A program made the translations under genes and the position numbers. Positions 15,050-16,609 of a stretch of DNA of 16,609 nucleotides are shown here, one piece after another. Under the pieces are notes generated by a model. That model saw nothing but the letters and a program-made list of their open reading frames with translations. It was not told the DNA's origin and did no database searches. Origin of the DNA: Crocinitomicaceae bacterium (GTDB taxonomy: Bacteria; Bacteroidota; Bacteroidia; Flavobacteriales_D; Crocinitomicaceae); assembly GCA_030830385.1 (NCBI GenBank), contig JAURNA010000083.1, positions 1 through 16,609 of the forward strand, read 5' to 3'. Each line of letters starts with the position of its first letter. The stretch's first letter is position 1.

Positions 15050-16588
15050 ATGTTGAACCGGTTTTTCGGGCACAATGCACATACGCATCTCCATGTTCTG
15101 GGACTTTCAGGGATTGCCTTTGCCCTGTGTTGGAGCAAGGTAATGATGTCCATCTCAATGATGTTCATCGTACTGAATTTGCTACTTGAAGCCGACTTCA
15201 AACACTATTGGAAATGCCTGAAATCCAATCGTGGGTATCATCTGTTGCTGCTGTTCTTTTTGTTGCATCCAATTTCCTTTCTTTGGTCGGAAAATCTCGA
15301 TTATGCCTTACACGATTTCAAAGCCAAGCTCCCCATTTTCGTCATTCCGACGATCGTTTGCGCGCGACCTGCTCTTTCAAAGAAACACCTGAAAATTATT
15401 TTCGCGTCCTTGCTCGCACCACTTGTTGCAACTTCACTCTTCAATTTCGCATCTTATCAGCACTGGATTGGACACCGGGAGTACGATGACATTCGTGGGA
15501 TGTCATTATTTGGTTCTCACATTCGATATGCGTTGTTAATTTCCATTGGAGCCGGAATTTCAGTTGTGGCTGCTTATCGAATGCGGAAGTACCGTTACCT
15601 TTTCATCGGACTCTTTTGCTGGTTTGCGTTCTACACACTGTACAGTCAGGTTTTGTCGGGTGCGATTACGTTTGTTGGTGTCCTCTTTATCATTGGTTTT
15701 TATTTCTTGTGGCAGCGGAATAGAGCCGTCGCGCTCCTGCTTCCCGTCGGGATTCTTTCGGCTGCCGGTGTATTGGCTCTGTGGCTACTCCACCCCTTGG
15801 AAATTGACCCCGTAAATTACGCCGACCTTCCGAGTCAAACGGCTGAAGGAAATCCGTATTCGCACAACCTGGATTTTGTGTCTTCGGAAACCGGAAATCC
15901 CATTCTCATCTTTGTGTGCGAAGACGAGCTCAAACGAGAATGGGAACTTCGATCCGATATACTATACAACGGTAAAAACATCAAGGGAGACCCGGTCAAT
16001 TTCACGCTGATTCGCTATATGGAGAGCAAAGGCCTGACAAAAGACGCCAAAGGCATGGAACAACTCACTAACGCCGATATTCGCGATATTGAATTTGGGT
16101 CCGCAAGTGCTCATAACCGAGGAATTATGTCAAGACTGCACAGTCTGCGGTTTGAAATTCAGGAAATCGACAATCCGAACGGCCATTCTCTTCTTCAGCG
16201 TTTTGAATACTGGAAAGGAGCCTGGTCAATAGCCTTACAGCACATCGCCATAGGCGTCGGTTCAGGCGATGTACAGGATGCATTCGAATATTATTACCAG
16301 AAAAGCAATTCCCGCTTGCTTCCTGAAAACCAACACAGAGCCCACAGTCAATTTTTGACCATTCTACTCACATTCGGAATTCCGGGATTCCTTGTATTTC
16401 TTTTCATGCTTGCCTACTATTTCCGGTATACCTTTACCTCACGTCAGCTCATTGGACTCATTGCCATTGCGGTAATCGGCCTTTCATTTTTGATGGAAGA
16501 TACACTCGAAACTCAAACCGGAGCTACTTTGTTCGGACTTTTCTTCGGCCTTCATCTCCCGTGTACCCAATCGAAAGAATCCGACTGA
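15050..16588 (+). CDS. O-antigen ligase / Wzy-type polymerase family membrane protein
   Basis: A 512-residue polytopic membrane protein of the Wzy_C/WaaL superfamily, whose members join or polymerise lipid-linked sugars at the outer face of the cytoplasmic membrane. I count about 11 hydrophobic helices (residues 12-47 possibly two, then segments to 248, and 435-500). A large extracytoplasmic loop lies at about 250-430. It holds RFEYWKGAW (384-392), IGVGSGDVQDAF (401-412) and HRAHSQFL with H432, the conserved His that matches the HNxFL motif of the family. Ligase and polymerase cannot be separated from sequence alone. There are no glycosyltransferase or other polysaccharide genes nearby in the window. 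It starts 19 bases after the peptidase gene and probably belongs to the same operon. Only 21 bases follow its stop. Confidence 0.85.
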   Translation: MLNRFFGHNAHTHLHVLGLSGIAFALCWSKVMMSISMMFIVLNLLLEADFKHYWKCLKSNRGYHLLLLFFLLHPISFLWSENLDYALHDFKAKLPIFVIPTIVCARPALSKKHLKIIFASLLAPLVATSLFNFASYQHWIGHREYDDIRGMSLFGSHIRYALLISIGAGISVVAAYRMRKYRYLFIGLFCWFAFYTLYSQVLSGAITFVGVLFIIGFYFLWQRNRAVALLLPVGILSAAGVLALWLLHPLEIDPVNYADLPSQTAEGNPYSHNLDFVSSETGNPILIFVCEDELKREWELRSDILYNGKNIKGDPVNFTLIRYMESKGLTKDAKGMEQLTNADIRDIEFGSASAHNRGIMSRLHSLRFEIQEIDNPNGHSLLQRFEYWKGAWSIALQHIAIGVGSGDVQDAFEYYYQKSNSRLLPENQHRAHSQFLTILLTFGIPGFLVFLFMLAYYFRYTFTSRQLIGLIAIAVIGLSFLMEDTLETQTGATLFGLFFGLHLPCTQSKESD

Positions 16589-16609
16589 TTTATCACCGGT
16601 CCATCACCC

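Overview
This window looks like chromosome of a Bacteroidota bacterium, most likely Flavobacteriales or a near relative. The evidence is an alternative complex III (ACIII) operon joined to aa3 oxidase genes, A-rich leaders without clear Shine-Dalgarno sites, TAnnTTTG-type -7 promoter motifs, and Flavobacteria-like RuvB, CoxB and S41 peptidase proteins. I see no insertion sequence, integrase, CRISPR array, rRNA or tRNA gene. The segment reads as core genome.

Layout. (1) Positions 1-222, minus strand: the start of ruvB (Holliday junction branch migration ATPase), running off the left edge. (2) 265-300: a strong hairpin with a T-rich tail that ends the respiratory operon. (3) 321-12314, minus strand: one compact operon read right to left as actA-actB-actC-actD-actE-actF-coxB-coxA, with gaps of 2 to 43 bases. 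(4) 12315-12562: a divergent control region with two -7-like motifs, a 17-base palindrome touching the actA start, and an 11-base-period direct repeat. (5) 12563-16588, plus strand: a second compact operon made of a secreted SPOR-domain protein, rnpA (protein subunit of RNase P), a periplasmic S41 C-terminal processing peptidase and an O-antigen ligase/Wzy-type membrane protein.

How the respiratory genes work together. ActC and ActF are the polytopic membrane subunits that should oxidise menaquinol. ActB carries iron-sulfur clusters, and ActA and ActE carry c-type hemes that pass electrons outward. CoxB (CuA) and CoxA (heme a, heme a3/CuB) finish the path to oxygen. Because all eight genes are in one operon, a physical ACIII-aa3 supercomplex like the one known from Flavobacterium johnsoniae is likely. 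Subunits III and IV of the oxidase and the assembly factors are not in the window. ActA has an extra N-terminal monoheme cytochrome c domain, so the cluster encodes seven heme c sites (six in ActA, one in ActE) instead of the six of the canonical complex.

The system is a known one. The most interesting details are the fused heme domain of ActA, the Cys-to-Thr change in ActB that predicts a [3Fe-4S] cluster, the helical insertion in CoxB, the histidine-rich tails of ActB and CoxA, the acidic tail of ActC, and the repeats in the actA leader.
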